DNA of 64,000 nucleotides, from NCBI RefSeq assembly GCF_000426565.1, contig NZ_AUFP01000002.1, positions 248,001 through 312,000 of the forward strand. Reading direction: 5' to 3'. The stretch is from Segatella albensis DSM 11370 = JCM 12258. Its GTDB lineage: Bacteria > Bacteroidota > Bacteroidia > Bacteroidales > Bacteroidaceae. Below are positions 53,932 to 62,677 of the stretch, one piece after another (the stretch's first letter is position 1; every line of letters begins with the position of its first letter). The notes beneath the pieces are model-generated. The model made no database searches. It worked only from the letters and a program-made list of their open reading frames with translations, and was not told where the DNA came from. The position numbers were made by a program, and so were the translations under genes.

Positions 53932-56900
53932 CTACAATACTTTCTATTGTGGTTACGAATGGGAGATATCTGATTTCACCTCTACGCTGAGTCTTTAGGA
54001 TGTTTGCATTTCCCAAATCAGCAGATTGTTGGGGATTGTAATCCAATAACAGATATTTTACAGCATCCCTTTCCATGCGGATCAAATACTCAGAAGGAAC
54101 AGCACCTCTGTCAACCAATACAGGTTCTTTAGTCAACTGATAAGCCTTCGGATTACTCCAATAATGGAACATCAAGTATTTGATGCTCTTATATGCTATC
54201 ATCTGCTCATCCTTCAGCATACCTTCTTTTAGACCCAATGCAATTTTACCAGCAGTTTCTGTCTTCTGACGAGCACCACTACCGATAGCGTACATCAGGA
54301 CTAAGTCCAATTTGCCATTGGTCAACTCTTTTCGTTTCGTATTGGGCAGGTCAACGGGAATGCTACCATAAATAAAGATATCTTCTGCTGCAACCATCAT
54401 CTCGCCTTCCTCTTCAATTGGAGGATACATATAAATCGTTGGTGCAGAAGTAGTCTTTACATCATTATCTTCCACTTCTTCGTTTTCCTTGAAATTCTCC
54501 ACCTGCTCCATTACCTCGCGGAACACTTCTGGAGTGTACTGAGGCGGGTAGCCATTTTTGACAAGACAAATCTTGATGTCTTGTTTCAACTGGTCACGAA
54601 CTCGCTGGTTATTGAGCCAATCGGCAAAGGACGATTTCGCATCAATGATATCTCGAATCTTGCAAGCAAGACTCTTACACTTATCGTTGACCACAATGCC
54701 ATCTACCTCTTTGTCTTCTCCGTATTCGAAGTTGTTCTTGTCCCTTAGATGAATCAGAATGTCATAAAATGCCTTCTCTTCAAAGGTTAGCCCCAACTTA
54801 CGGAAACTCTCACGGTCGGCCTGCATTCCTTTGAGGATGTTCAGAGCTTGCTCTGTGGCATTCTTGATAATACTTTCAGCTGTGGCTTCCTGAGTAGCAC
54901 CAGCCTCTTGTTCTGACAGGAATTTACGTCTGTTGTGATACTCCTGAATGGTCGACTCCAGCATTTTTTGAAATTTCTTCGATGCTACCTGATTGGTCTT
55001 ACCATATTCCGTGATTTGTTTGCGAAGAAGTTTTATCAGCGTTTCCAGTTTTGAAGCAGGCATCTTGATGTCTTCTAGCCTTTCCGTGAATTCAGGTCCG
55101 AAAATATCCATTTCCTCACCCTCTTCAAGAATACTTTCCACATTATTATACTTCAAGGCTTCCTCCACCATCTTTGCTACACGCCGATTCATGGTGTCGG
55201 TATCAGGTGCATCAGTACCATTCATCTTATATACCATACCGGCAATAGCCATGAAGCATTGTGCCAATGCCGACTCCTCCTCACCAAGTTCTCCCGAAGG
55301 TTGACAAAGGTCGTAAGCCTTGCGCATCCTTTTCACATTTTGTAGGAAATAGGTCTTGAAAGTAACTTTCTTTGTTTTCTTTCCATCCTTGCTGACAGAG
55401 TTGAAGTTCTCGTTTGACGAGAATACAAACTCCGCAGCCTTTGCCAATAGTGTGTATCTGGTTGCAGGATCGGTATCAGGATTCAGGAATGGTGTCAGAT
55501 CATAATTTCTGAACAATGCCTTCAAAATCTCCATGTACTCACGGAAGATGAGAGTAGCCTGTTCTATATCATCTTCGGTTAATGCAACGGAATTGTCGCC
55601 ACCATACATCTTTCTGGCTTCCATCATCTGGTCGCGAATACCGATATAGTCAACAATCAAACCATACTCCTTGCCGGGGAATTTTCGGTTGGCACGGCTG
55701 ATGGTTTGTATCAACGAATGTTTCTGCAACGGCTTATCGTTATACATGTAGGTAAGACATTCCACATCGAATCCCGTTATCCACATATCCACAACAATCA
55801 CGATTCGGAAATTGGAATGCACCTGTTTGAAGGCGGCATCCAAGTCTTCCGAACGTTGGTCGTTCTTCACGCCTCCAAGATAATTGTACATATCCGCCGC
55901 ATCATTACTTCCCACGCTGGCTACCATGGCGATAGTCGGCATTTCCTTCAGTTCTTTCAGCTCTTCGGGCGATACTTTGACACCTTCTGGAGTCTTCTTT
56001 TCATCGAACCATTCAGGGTAATGAGACTTGAACTTCAGCAACAAGTCGTAAGCAATCTTTCTGTTTGAGCAGACAATCATGGCTTTCTGCACTCTGTCTG
56101 GGTCGTTGGCTACGGAAGATACGTAGTGGTCATGTATATCAACGGCAAGTTTTTCAAGACGATCTGACTCTCCAAGAATAACCTCTAATGAGCTCATGGC
56201 TTTCTTACTCTTTACTATATCTTCTTTGGTAGAGCCTTCCTCGGCGCACTTGGCATAATAGGCTTCGATCTCTTTGGCTTTCTCCTGATTCAGCAACACT
56301 TTGGCAATGCGTGGATGATACTTGATAGGTACAGTTATCTTATCAGCGACAGCCTGATCCATCGTGTAGCGGTCAATCTCATCTCCGAAAGTCTGATAGG
56401 TTTCTGCAATAGGTGTTCCTGTAAAGCCTACGAATGTTGCATTTGGCAAGGCTTCGCGCAGAACCTTGGCGTATGGCTTTGATATCATGGCCCGCATATT
56501 CTCGTCAGCATCCTCGCTGAACTGAATACGCTTTGAGCCTTCAATTTGTGTACGATGTGCTTCATCGCTAAAGCAGATAATATTACTTCGGTCGTTGACA
56601 AGTCCAATCGGGTCATCCTTCCTGTCGCAGAACTTCTGGATAGTGCAGATGAAGAAACCGCCACTGTCTCTCAGACTAAGTTCTTCACGAAGCTTTTTAC
56701 GACTTGGCACTACAGAAACCTCGCCCAAGCCCAAAAACTCAGTACTCTTGGTAAAGAGTTTCGCACCTTGTTTTTGAAGGTCTTCGCGGTCAACAATCAT
56801 CAGTATCGTAGGCGAACCTATCTCGGCTGCACAACGCAACGAGAGTTGACGGGCAAGGAATGCCATCGTATAGGTCTTGCCGCATCCGGTGGCACCAAAG

Positions 56901-57817
56901 TAAGTACCACCTTTACCGCTTTTTGTTTTCACCGATTTGATGACACTCTCCCTGAGCAGTCGTGTGGCAAAGAACTGTGGATAGCGACATACTATTTCCT
57001 TTTCATCACTGTCAAAGTTCTCATCTTGGAAATACACATAGTCCCTAAATATCTCCAAAAACCTTTCTGGGCGATAAACACCTCTCACCATTGTCTCCAA
57101 CTCGTCGAAAGGCATGGTGCTTACTTTATCGCCATTCTCCACACGACGCCATGCATAGAAGTGTTCGTAAGGTGTACGTACTGTTCCTAATCGTGTCTTT
57201 ACTCCATCGCTGATACAAGCCAAAGGACAGTAATGAAGCAGTCCTGGAATATCTCGCCAATAGCGGATGTTGATTTGTTCCCAGGCATCCTCGATTGTGG
57301 CATTGGCATCTGCAGGATTTTTCAGTTCTATCACGCAGACGGGTATTCCGTTCACGTATAGCAGCACATCAGGACGGCGGTTCTTTACTGCACCATTATT
57401 GATGTATTCCACTGTGAACTGGTTGACAACGCGGAAGATATTTGTGTTCTCTTTCTGCGGATTATCTAAGCACGCAAAGTCTATCAAGTTGACAGTCGTT
57501 GGCCTTCCGTCTTTATCAACGGCAGTCACACCATTCACCATCCACTTATAGACCTTATGCAATGTGGCAAAATCAGAATCGGCACCAACCAATCTGACAT
57601 TATCTGCTATTCTTTGCAGTTCCTCGTCCTTCACATTCTTGTGATTGTCCTTTAGGAACTGAAGTAGATCTTCCATGTTGAGCACTTCTTTCCTATTGGC
57701 TCTTGTTATAGAGTCACCAAAAAGATATTGCCATCCTTCTCTTTCAAGGAAAGCAATGAGAGCATTCTCGTAATCGCTCTCCACGAAGTGGCCGTTGATG
57801 TTCTTTAATTTTGCCAT
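53924..57817 (-). CDS. hsdR: Type I restriction enzyme, R subunit
   Basis: A 1297-residue motor/nuclease subunit. The nuclease domain is N-terminal with a PD-(D/E)XK set D150, E164, K166 (RRPDVLLYV…CVIELK). The translocase follows with Walker A GATGCGKT (308-315), DEAH box (418-421), GTP/FTGTPI and QTISRANRKF helicase motifs. A helical C-terminal region binds HsdM/HsdS. It cleaves unmodified DNA after translocation. The gene is intact, starts 10 bp after the RloC-like gene and overlaps abiH downstream. Confidence 0.95.
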   Translation of the reverse strand: MAKLKNINGHFVESDYENALIAFLEREGWQYLFGDSITRANRKEVLNMEDLLQFLKDNHKNVKDEELQRIADNVRLVGADSDFATLHKVYKWMVNGVTAVDKDGRPTTVNLIDFACLDNPQKENTNIFRVVNQFTVEYINNGAVKNRRPDVLLYVNGIPVCVIELKNPADANATIEDAWEQINIRYWRDIPGLLHYCPLACISDGVKTRLGTVRTPYEHFYAWRRVENGDKVSTMPFDELETMVRGVYRPERFLEIFRDYVYFQDENFDSDEKEIVCRYPQFFATRLLRESVIKSVKTKSGKGGTYFGATGCGKTYTMAFLARQLSLRCAAEIGSPTILMIVDREDLQKQGAKLFTKSTEFLGLGEVSVVPSRKKLREELSLRDSGGFFICTIQKFCDRKDDPIGLVNDRSNIICFSDEAHRTQIEGSKRIQFSEDADENMRAMISKPYAKVLREALPNATFVGFTGTPIAETYQTFGDEIDRYTMDQAVADKITVPIKYHPRIAKVLLNQEKAKEIEAYYAKCAEEGSTKEDIVKSKKAMSSLEVILGESDRLEKLAVDIHDHYVSSVANDPDRVQKAMIVCSNRKIAYDLLLKFKSHYPEWFDEKKTPEGVKVSPEELKELKEMPTIAMVASVGSNDAADMYNYLGGVKNDQRSEDLDAAFKQVHSNFRIVIVVDMWITGFDVECLTYMYNDKPLQKHSLIQTISRANRKFPGKEYGLIVDYIGIRDQMMEARKMYGGDNSVALTEDDIEQATLIFREYMEILKALFRNYDLTPFLNPDTDPATRYTLLAKAAEFVFSSNENFNSVSKDGKKTKKVTFKTYFLQNVKRMRKAYDLCQPSGELGEEESALAQCFMAIAGMVYKMNGTDAPDTDTMNRRVAKMVEEALKYNNVESILEEGEEMDIFGPEFTERLEDIKMPASKLETLIKLLRKQITEYGKTNQVASKKFQKMLESTIQEYHNRRKFLSEQEAGATQEATAESIIKNATEQALNILKGMQADRESFRKLGLTFEEKAFYDILIHLRDKNNFEYGEDKEVDGIVVNDKCKSLACKIRDIIDAKSSFADWLNNQRVRDQLKQDIKICLVKNGYPPQYTPEVFREVMEQVENFKENEEVEDNDVKTTSAPTIYMYPPIEEEGEMMVAAEDIFIYGSIPVDLPNTKRKELTNGKLDLVLMYAIGSGARQKTETAGKIALGLKEGMLKDEQMIAYKSIKYLMFHYWSNPKAYQLTKEPVLVDRGAVPSEYLIRMERDAVKYLLLDYNPQQSADLGNANILKTQRRGEIRYLPFVTTIESIVDE

Positions 57818-57827
57818 AATTAATTTC

Positions 57828-60386
57828 TTATTGTGTTTTGCCAGTTTGTTGAGTGAAAGTTCCTGCCTGAATTGCTTTTAAATCTTTAAAGAAATCCTGC
57901 AATTCCTGTATAGTAGGAGGATTTTCTTCCGATTCCATATCGACATGGATTTCACCACCAGAGACTCGACCATGGATTTCATGTAACCTATCAACAATAT
58001 TTGATGATGCGGAGTTTATTTCTTTGAGCTTATCCCATTTTATATTATCCCCTCCACAGTATTTTCTTAATAGTTGTTCTTTTAAAAGCACCTCATCAAT
58101 TAAATATTCAACACACTTTCGTATATTTTTGGGTACATCTTTTAAATCACTCGTGTTAATTGTAGATATTTCATTCTCAATTTTTGCAATAATAGTTTTG
58201 GAGTCCCTTTGTAAATAGCGGTTAACAATACCTTTTTTAGAAAGGTTCTCATCTATTTCATATGCAAAAATATGTTTTGTTTTCTTATTACATGTACTTT
58301 CTCCATATTTATCACAAAAATGTCCTTTGCTTGTTGATCTCAATGAATTCATAAATAATTGATAATGCGTAAAAACAATAATCTGATTATTGAAAGACAA
58401 TAGTCTATTTGCAAGTTTTGCGACAATTCTGTGATCTAAACTTGTTGTTGGGTCATCAAGAATAATTGGATAATTCTCATTTTGTATTTCTGCAAAGAAC
58501 ACTGCTAAGCCAACAGCCTTTTGTTCACCTTCACTGAGTACATTTTTTATTGAATTATTACCTGTCAATACCAATTCCGTACTGCACTTTCCTTTACTCC
58601 CATTGGAAACTTTCAACTGAACTTTTAAATCTTTACGACCTAATTTCTCAAGTTCGTCTTTTAACCTACGCTCCAAAGCGGAAGTAAGTAATTCATTTTG
58701 AGCTTGATTAGATTTGTTTGTTATTCCTTTGGTGTTTAATGAGTTTCGCTTATTCTCAATGGCTTTTATCTTGTCTTGAATATTAAAATAGTTGTTTATT
58801 GCAACTTTTTGCTTTGAAATTGATTCTTTTTCTTTTAAAGCCACAATCTCTGTTTGTAAAGTAGCAATTGTTTCCTCTTTTTTTACTTTTGATGCATTTA
58901 AAGAATTTAACTCTTCTATGTTTTTGCCAATAGTATCTTGAATAGCTTTCGCTTCAACAGAAAAGTCAGTGTTAAAAATTTTAATATCATCTACACGTTT
59001 TGCAGACAATAAGGACTGTTTATAGTCATTAAGCGCAGTAAGTTTTGTTTCTAAAGTTTCTGAATCACTAACGATAGATTTTATATCATCTGTTAATTGT
59101 ATAGACACATCATATCCATTAATAGTATTTCTAATCTTTTTCAAATTTTCAGTTGCCGCATCAAGTTCACCAGCTGAAGTATCATTTAAAAAAGTAGCAT
59201 ATGCTTGAATAATTTTTACCGCATCTTCAGAAACAATATCTTGATGACAATAAGGGCATTTCTTAATTTCATTCTCATTTAATTTTGAGGAATATTCTTT
59301 TCCTGCTTTAATAAAGTTCTTCCACTCCTCAGTATTTGACTGAGGCAAACTCTTTAAAATTTGAGATTGTAAAAGTGCTTTGTCGTTCTTTTCTTTTGCC
59401 GTTTTATAAGAATTAAAAGCTCTTTTTAAATATTGAGAATAATCACCCAAATCCTTTACCGTATTGTTTACTTTTTTTGTAAACTCAGAATATATATTAT
59501 TTTTTTGAGTGAGCAAACTTATTTTGTCTTCATAATTCGTTTGTTGTAATGTTGTAAGTGTAGATTGTTTTTCCTGTAAAGATTTGTTGTCCGCATCTGA
59601 GAAAGAATACTTTCCTTTTATCTCATTTCTTTTAGCATCATCAAAATCTAGTTTTTGATTAAATGAAGTTTTAAGATCATTACTCAAATTTTCCGTATTG
59701 ATTACAGGAAGATTCCCGCGTTCTGTCGTTGCTAATAGAGTTAACCTCTCTGAAAAAGAATCCATTATTTGAGCTATGTATGAGAACAAATGCAACCCCA
59801 GTGGATACACGACGGCTTCATCTGGAGTTCTTGATACAAGTAACCCATTCAGATAAGATGAATCAAACACTTTAACACCATTAAAATCTGGCAATGCCCT
59901 ATTAGAATTGTCCCAATTCAATGTTTTGTGAGTTTTACCTTGTAAATATTTAACTTCTACCGAAATCGCTTTTCTATCAGCTTCTAACGCATAAATATTC
60001 AAAAGTATCTCTTTTTTCTGATTACCCCCACAAACTTCATTTAATATTCTAAAATATCCACTTTTCCCGGAGCCATTTAACCCATATAGAACGGTTAAAT
60101 CAGGAGAAAATTTCATTGTTTGATTTTCGCACAAAGCATTTACACCACTTACATGTGTAAGTGATTCAAACAACAGTTTCTGAGAATACTGTTGTGCAGA
60201 TGATAGATTGTAAGTTTGTACCTGTAAAGGGGTATCATTTAATAGATTTTCAAAAATCTCATTTTTACGTGATTCTGCAATAGAACCATTTGTTTCAATG
60301 GCATCTTTTACCAAAGCCTTTAACCATTCTGGTTTATTATTTGAAAACTCCGATAAATAATCTTTCGCATGATTCTTATTATTCAT
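57828..60386 (-). CDS. RloC-like zinc-hook ATPase, putative anticodon nuclease
   Basis: An 852-residue SMC/Rad50-like protein. Walker A is GLNGSGKS (102-109). A long coiled-coil region (about 255-560) contains a CPYC zinc hook (377-380). The second ATPase half has signature LSEGE (617-621), Walker B IILDDP (641-646) and H674. The C-terminal domain contains R756-x3-E760 and histidines H802 and H805, recalling the Arg-Glu-His set of PrrC/RloC tRNA anticodon nucleases. RloC proteins are encoded in type I R-M loci and cut tRNA when DNA damage or anti-restriction is sensed. Its position between hsdS and hsdR fits. The nuclease assignment is inference. The gene is notably AT-rich. Confidence 0.75.
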   Translation of the reverse strand: MNNKNHAKDYLSEFSNNKPEWLKALVKDAIETNGSIAESRKNEIFENLLNDTPLQVQTYNLSSAQQYSQKLLFESLTHVSGVNALCENQTMKFSPDLTVLYGLNGSGKSGYFRILNEVCGGNQKKEILLNIYALEADRKAISVEVKYLQGKTHKTLNWDNSNRALPDFNGVKVFDSSYLNGLLVSRTPDEAVVYPLGLHLFSYIAQIMDSFSERLTLLATTERGNLPVINTENLSNDLKTSFNQKLDFDDAKRNEIKGKYSFSDADNKSLQEKQSTLTTLQQTNYEDKISLLTQKNNIYSEFTKKVNNTVKDLGDYSQYLKRAFNSYKTAKEKNDKALLQSQILKSLPQSNTEEWKNFIKAGKEYSSKLNENEIKKCPYCHQDIVSEDAVKIIQAYATFLNDTSAGELDAATENLKKIRNTINGYDVSIQLTDDIKSIVSDSETLETKLTALNDYKQSLLSAKRVDDIKIFNTDFSVEAKAIQDTIGKNIEELNSLNASKVKKEETIATLQTEIVALKEKESISKQKVAINNYFNIQDKIKAIENKRNSLNTKGITNKSNQAQNELLTSALERRLKDELEKLGRKDLKVQLKVSNGSKGKCSTELVLTGNNSIKNVLSEGEQKAVGLAVFFAEIQNENYPIILDDPTTSLDHRIVAKLANRLLSFNNQIIVFTHYQLFMNSLRSTSKGHFCDKYGESTCNKKTKHIFAYEIDENLSKKGIVNRYLQRDSKTIIAKIENEISTINTSDLKDVPKNIRKCVEYLIDEVLLKEQLLRKYCGGDNIKWDKLKEINSASSNIVDRLHEIHGRVSGGEIHVDMESEENPPTIQELQDFFKDLKAIQAGTFTQQTGKTQ

Positions 60387-60402
60387 AATTGCTTTTCTCT
60401 TT

Positions 60403-61518
60403 TTATTCAGTTAAACTTCCCCGTATCAATACAGGGCATATATTTTTCAATTGCTCTTTGAGTGCTTCTGCTATGCGTTGGCGCTCGATATAACACTTAT
60501 GGATGTTGACTATCTCACGTTGAACAAAAATGTCAGGGATTGGGATTTCCACATCATTCATATCATCCATCGTGAACACCTCTCTTGCACTTCCCCATGA
60601 ATTGAAACGCGCATAGCGGTCGAATTCTGGACGATTGAAATACATAAAAAGATACTCTGGAAGCAATTTCTGTTTGTCTTTCACTCGAAAAACAGTATAT
60701 GCCGATGATACGATGTAAGTATCATCAGAATCGTTAATGGCAAGAGTGATTTTCTCTCCATTTCGCGATGTTACAGGAACAAATACAAAGTAGTCTGGTT
60801 TTACCACAATGTAAGGTGACAAAGAAACACCAGCCATATCTGCCTTTGTGTCAATGAACTTCTTTTCTATAGAAACTCCACGAAGATTCTTCAAGGTATA
60901 TATACCCTCGCTATTTCTTTCGTCACACACTTCTATAAACTCTCCAATTTTCAATTTTTCATTTTCAGCTTTCAATTTATCCAAGTACCCATCGCAAACA
61001 AGTTTCAATTCATCCACTTTGCTTTGATAGGCAGCAAGATTGTTTTGGAGTGCCAAATAAACATCAACGTATTTGCGCTGCTGCTCGATGGAGGGGAGGG
61101 TAATGTCAAAATCAACAAATCTTTCCCAATCCAAGTTTGAGCGAATGCTTCCATCGCTACAGAAAGCACCAAAACGGTCTTTTTCTTTCGATAGAAAAAG
61201 CATGAAAAAATACTCTGGAATGACAAGATCTTCCCGAATAACTTCAAAAGTCGTATATGCAGGAGATACGATTATTGGCTCTTCTCCATCATACATGCTT
61301 ATTCGTATACATTCATCTCTTCCTGTTTGCATGCCACTAAACACAAAACGTTTCTTCCGAACCACTTTATACTTCGATTCGTCAAGCCCTTCTGTATTAG
61401 CCCATGTCGGCATAAACTCTTTATTGATATTCAACCCGTAAAAGTTGATATAGCCATAAGAGTTACGCTCGTCACATAAAGAAACTAATTCGCCAATTTT
61501 ATATTTCTTCAATCCCAT
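60403..61518 (-). CDS. hsdS: Type I restriction enzyme, specificity subunit
   Basis: About 371 residues in two repeats, each a target-recognition domain followed by a helical spacer: GELVSLCDERNSYGY … LPSIEQQRKYVDVY and GEFIEVCDERNSEGI … IPDIFVQREIVNIHK. The two recognition domains begin with similar CDERNS segments. The subunit sets the methylation and cleavage sequence, which cannot be read here. The ATG giving MGLKKYKIGEL (61518) is preferred to one eight codons upstream, which would overlap the DUF1016 gene by 20 bp. No second hsdS copy or recombinase is in the window. Confidence 0.9.
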   Translation of the reverse strand: MGLKKYKIGELVSLCDERNSYGYINFYGLNINKEFMPTWANTEGLDESKYKVVRKKRFVFSGMQTGRDECIRISMYDGEEPIIVSPAYTTFEVIREDLVIPEYFFMLFLSKEKDRFGAFCSDGSIRSNLDWERFVDFDITLPSIEQQRKYVDVYLALQNNLAAYQSKVDELKLVCDGYLDKLKAENEKLKIGEFIEVCDERNSEGIYTLKNLRGVSIEKKFIDTKADMAGVSLSPYIVVKPDYFVFVPVTSRNGEKITLAINDSDDTYIVSSAYTVFRVKDKQKLLPEYLFMYFNRPEFDRYARFNSWGSAREVFTMDDMNDVEIPIPDIFVQREIVNIHKCYIERQRIAEALKEQLKNICPVLIRGSLTE

Positions 61519-61522
61519 AGCC

Positions 61523-62677
61523 TTACTCTTCCTTCTCTTCATTATTTTGTAAACGGAATATTTCTTTTTGTTGTTCTATTTCACGTGCCAAAACTTCCTT
61601 TGACGGCATATACGTAAGATACTTTGAAGCATACATCTGCTTGTTGGTGGCAAGAGTAGAAAAACGTGCCACATCGGCATTTGTCTCTGAACAAAGAATT
61701 ATTCCGATTGCTGGATTATCGCCTTCGGGACGCTTGTAGGTGTCAAAAAGTTTAAGATACATATCCATTTGACCCACATCCTCATAAGACACTTTGGTGG
61801 TTTTGAGGTCAACCAAAACGAAACATTTCAATAGATAGTTATAGAATACGAGATCAATGTAGTAATCATTGTCTTCTGTATGTATGTGCATTTGCCTATC
61901 AACCAAAGCATACCCTTTGCCCATCTCCATCAGAAAATGTTCCAAGTGATCAAGAATGGCTTGCTCCAGTTTGCTTTCTGTGAATGCTTCCCGATGTTTA
62001 AGCCCCAGAAACTCAACAAGCATAGGGTTCTTGACAAAGGTTGATTTCTCGTTCTCATAATCAGCTGTCAAACGGCACATCTCGTCAACCACTTCTTGTC
62101 TCTGTGACTTTGGGGTTTGAGCAAGGCGATAGTAATATTGAGAATCAATATTGCGCTTCAGCGTGCGATAGTCCCATTGTTGTGTGGCAGCCTCATGCAT
62201 ATACCAAAAGCGTGCATCAGGATCAGCTACACGTATCAGTCTTTCATAATGACTCCATGAAAGCTGAACTGGCATTGCGATTCCATTGTCGGAAGATTCA
62301 GCAGGCATTGTCTGCTGAATTGATGCGAGCCTCGACCTGAATTCAGCAGGCACTGTCTGCTGAATTTGCAATTCCCGGAATGTCAGATAGAACTTGCGAA
62401 AGTTTCTTATCTGTGTTTCGGAGAAGCCTTGCCCAAACTCTTTTGTAAGAACTTGGGATGCCAGTTCTACAACGTGCTTGCCGTATTCCGCACGAATCTT
62501 TCCCTGTTGTTCCTGCTCTACAATACGTCTGCCGATAAGCCAATTTTGCGCAACCTGCATTAAATTAGCCATACGGTAGCTGACGTCTCTGGCAGCAGAG
62601 ACGATTGTCCGAAGGTCGTTTACAAAATTTATCTCTTTACCTTCTTGGTTATGCAACGTTATATTCTCCATAGTCAT
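61523..62677 (-). CDS. DUF1016 (YhcG-type) PD-(D/E)XK nuclease
   Basis: A 384-residue protein. The DUF1016 N-terminal domain (about 20-200: LMQVAQNWLIGRRIVEQEQQ, YGKHVVELASQVLTKEFGQG, WSHYERLIRV) is probably DNA-binding. The C-terminal PD-(D/E)XK-like nuclease domain has D275 and VDLK (D290, K292), then GQMDMYLKLFD. Residues 105-112 and 120-127 are a repeated IQQT(V/M)PAE, encoded by two 25-bp DNA palindromes. DUF1016 genes are common inside Bacteroidetes type I R-M operons. It overlaps hsdM by four bases (ATGA). Confidence 0.88.
   Translation of the reverse strand: MTMENITLHNQEGKEINFVNDLRTIVSAARDVSYRMANLMQVAQNWLIGRRIVEQEQQGKIRAEYGKHVVELASQVLTKEFGQGFSETQIRNFRKFYLTFRELQIQQTVPAEFRSRLASIQQTMPAESSDNGIAMPVQLSWSHYERLIRVADPDARFWYMHEAATQQWDYRTLKRNIDSQYYYRLAQTPKSQRQEVVDEMCRLTADYENEKSTFVKNPMLVEFLGLKHREAFTESKLEQAILDHLEHFLMEMGKGYALVDRQMHIHTEDNDYYIDLVFYNYLLKCFVLVDLKTTKVSYEDVGQMDMYLKLFDTYKRPEGDNPAIGIILCSETNADVARFSTLATNKQMYASKYLTYMPSKEVLAREIEQQKEIFRLQNNEEKEE
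62297..62366. repeat. Two 25-bp palindromic repeats inside the DUF1016 gene
   Basis: TTCAGCAG-GCATTGT-CTGCTGAA plus TT at 62297-62321, and the same with one base changed (GCACTGT) at 62342-62366. Each is an 8-bp perfect inverted repeat. They encode the duplicated IQQTxPAE segment. Confidence 0.8.

Noticed and set aside
60403..61542. Phase-variable hsdS inversion system
   Set aside because: No second or partial hsdS copy, inverted repeats or site-specific recombinase is visible in the window.
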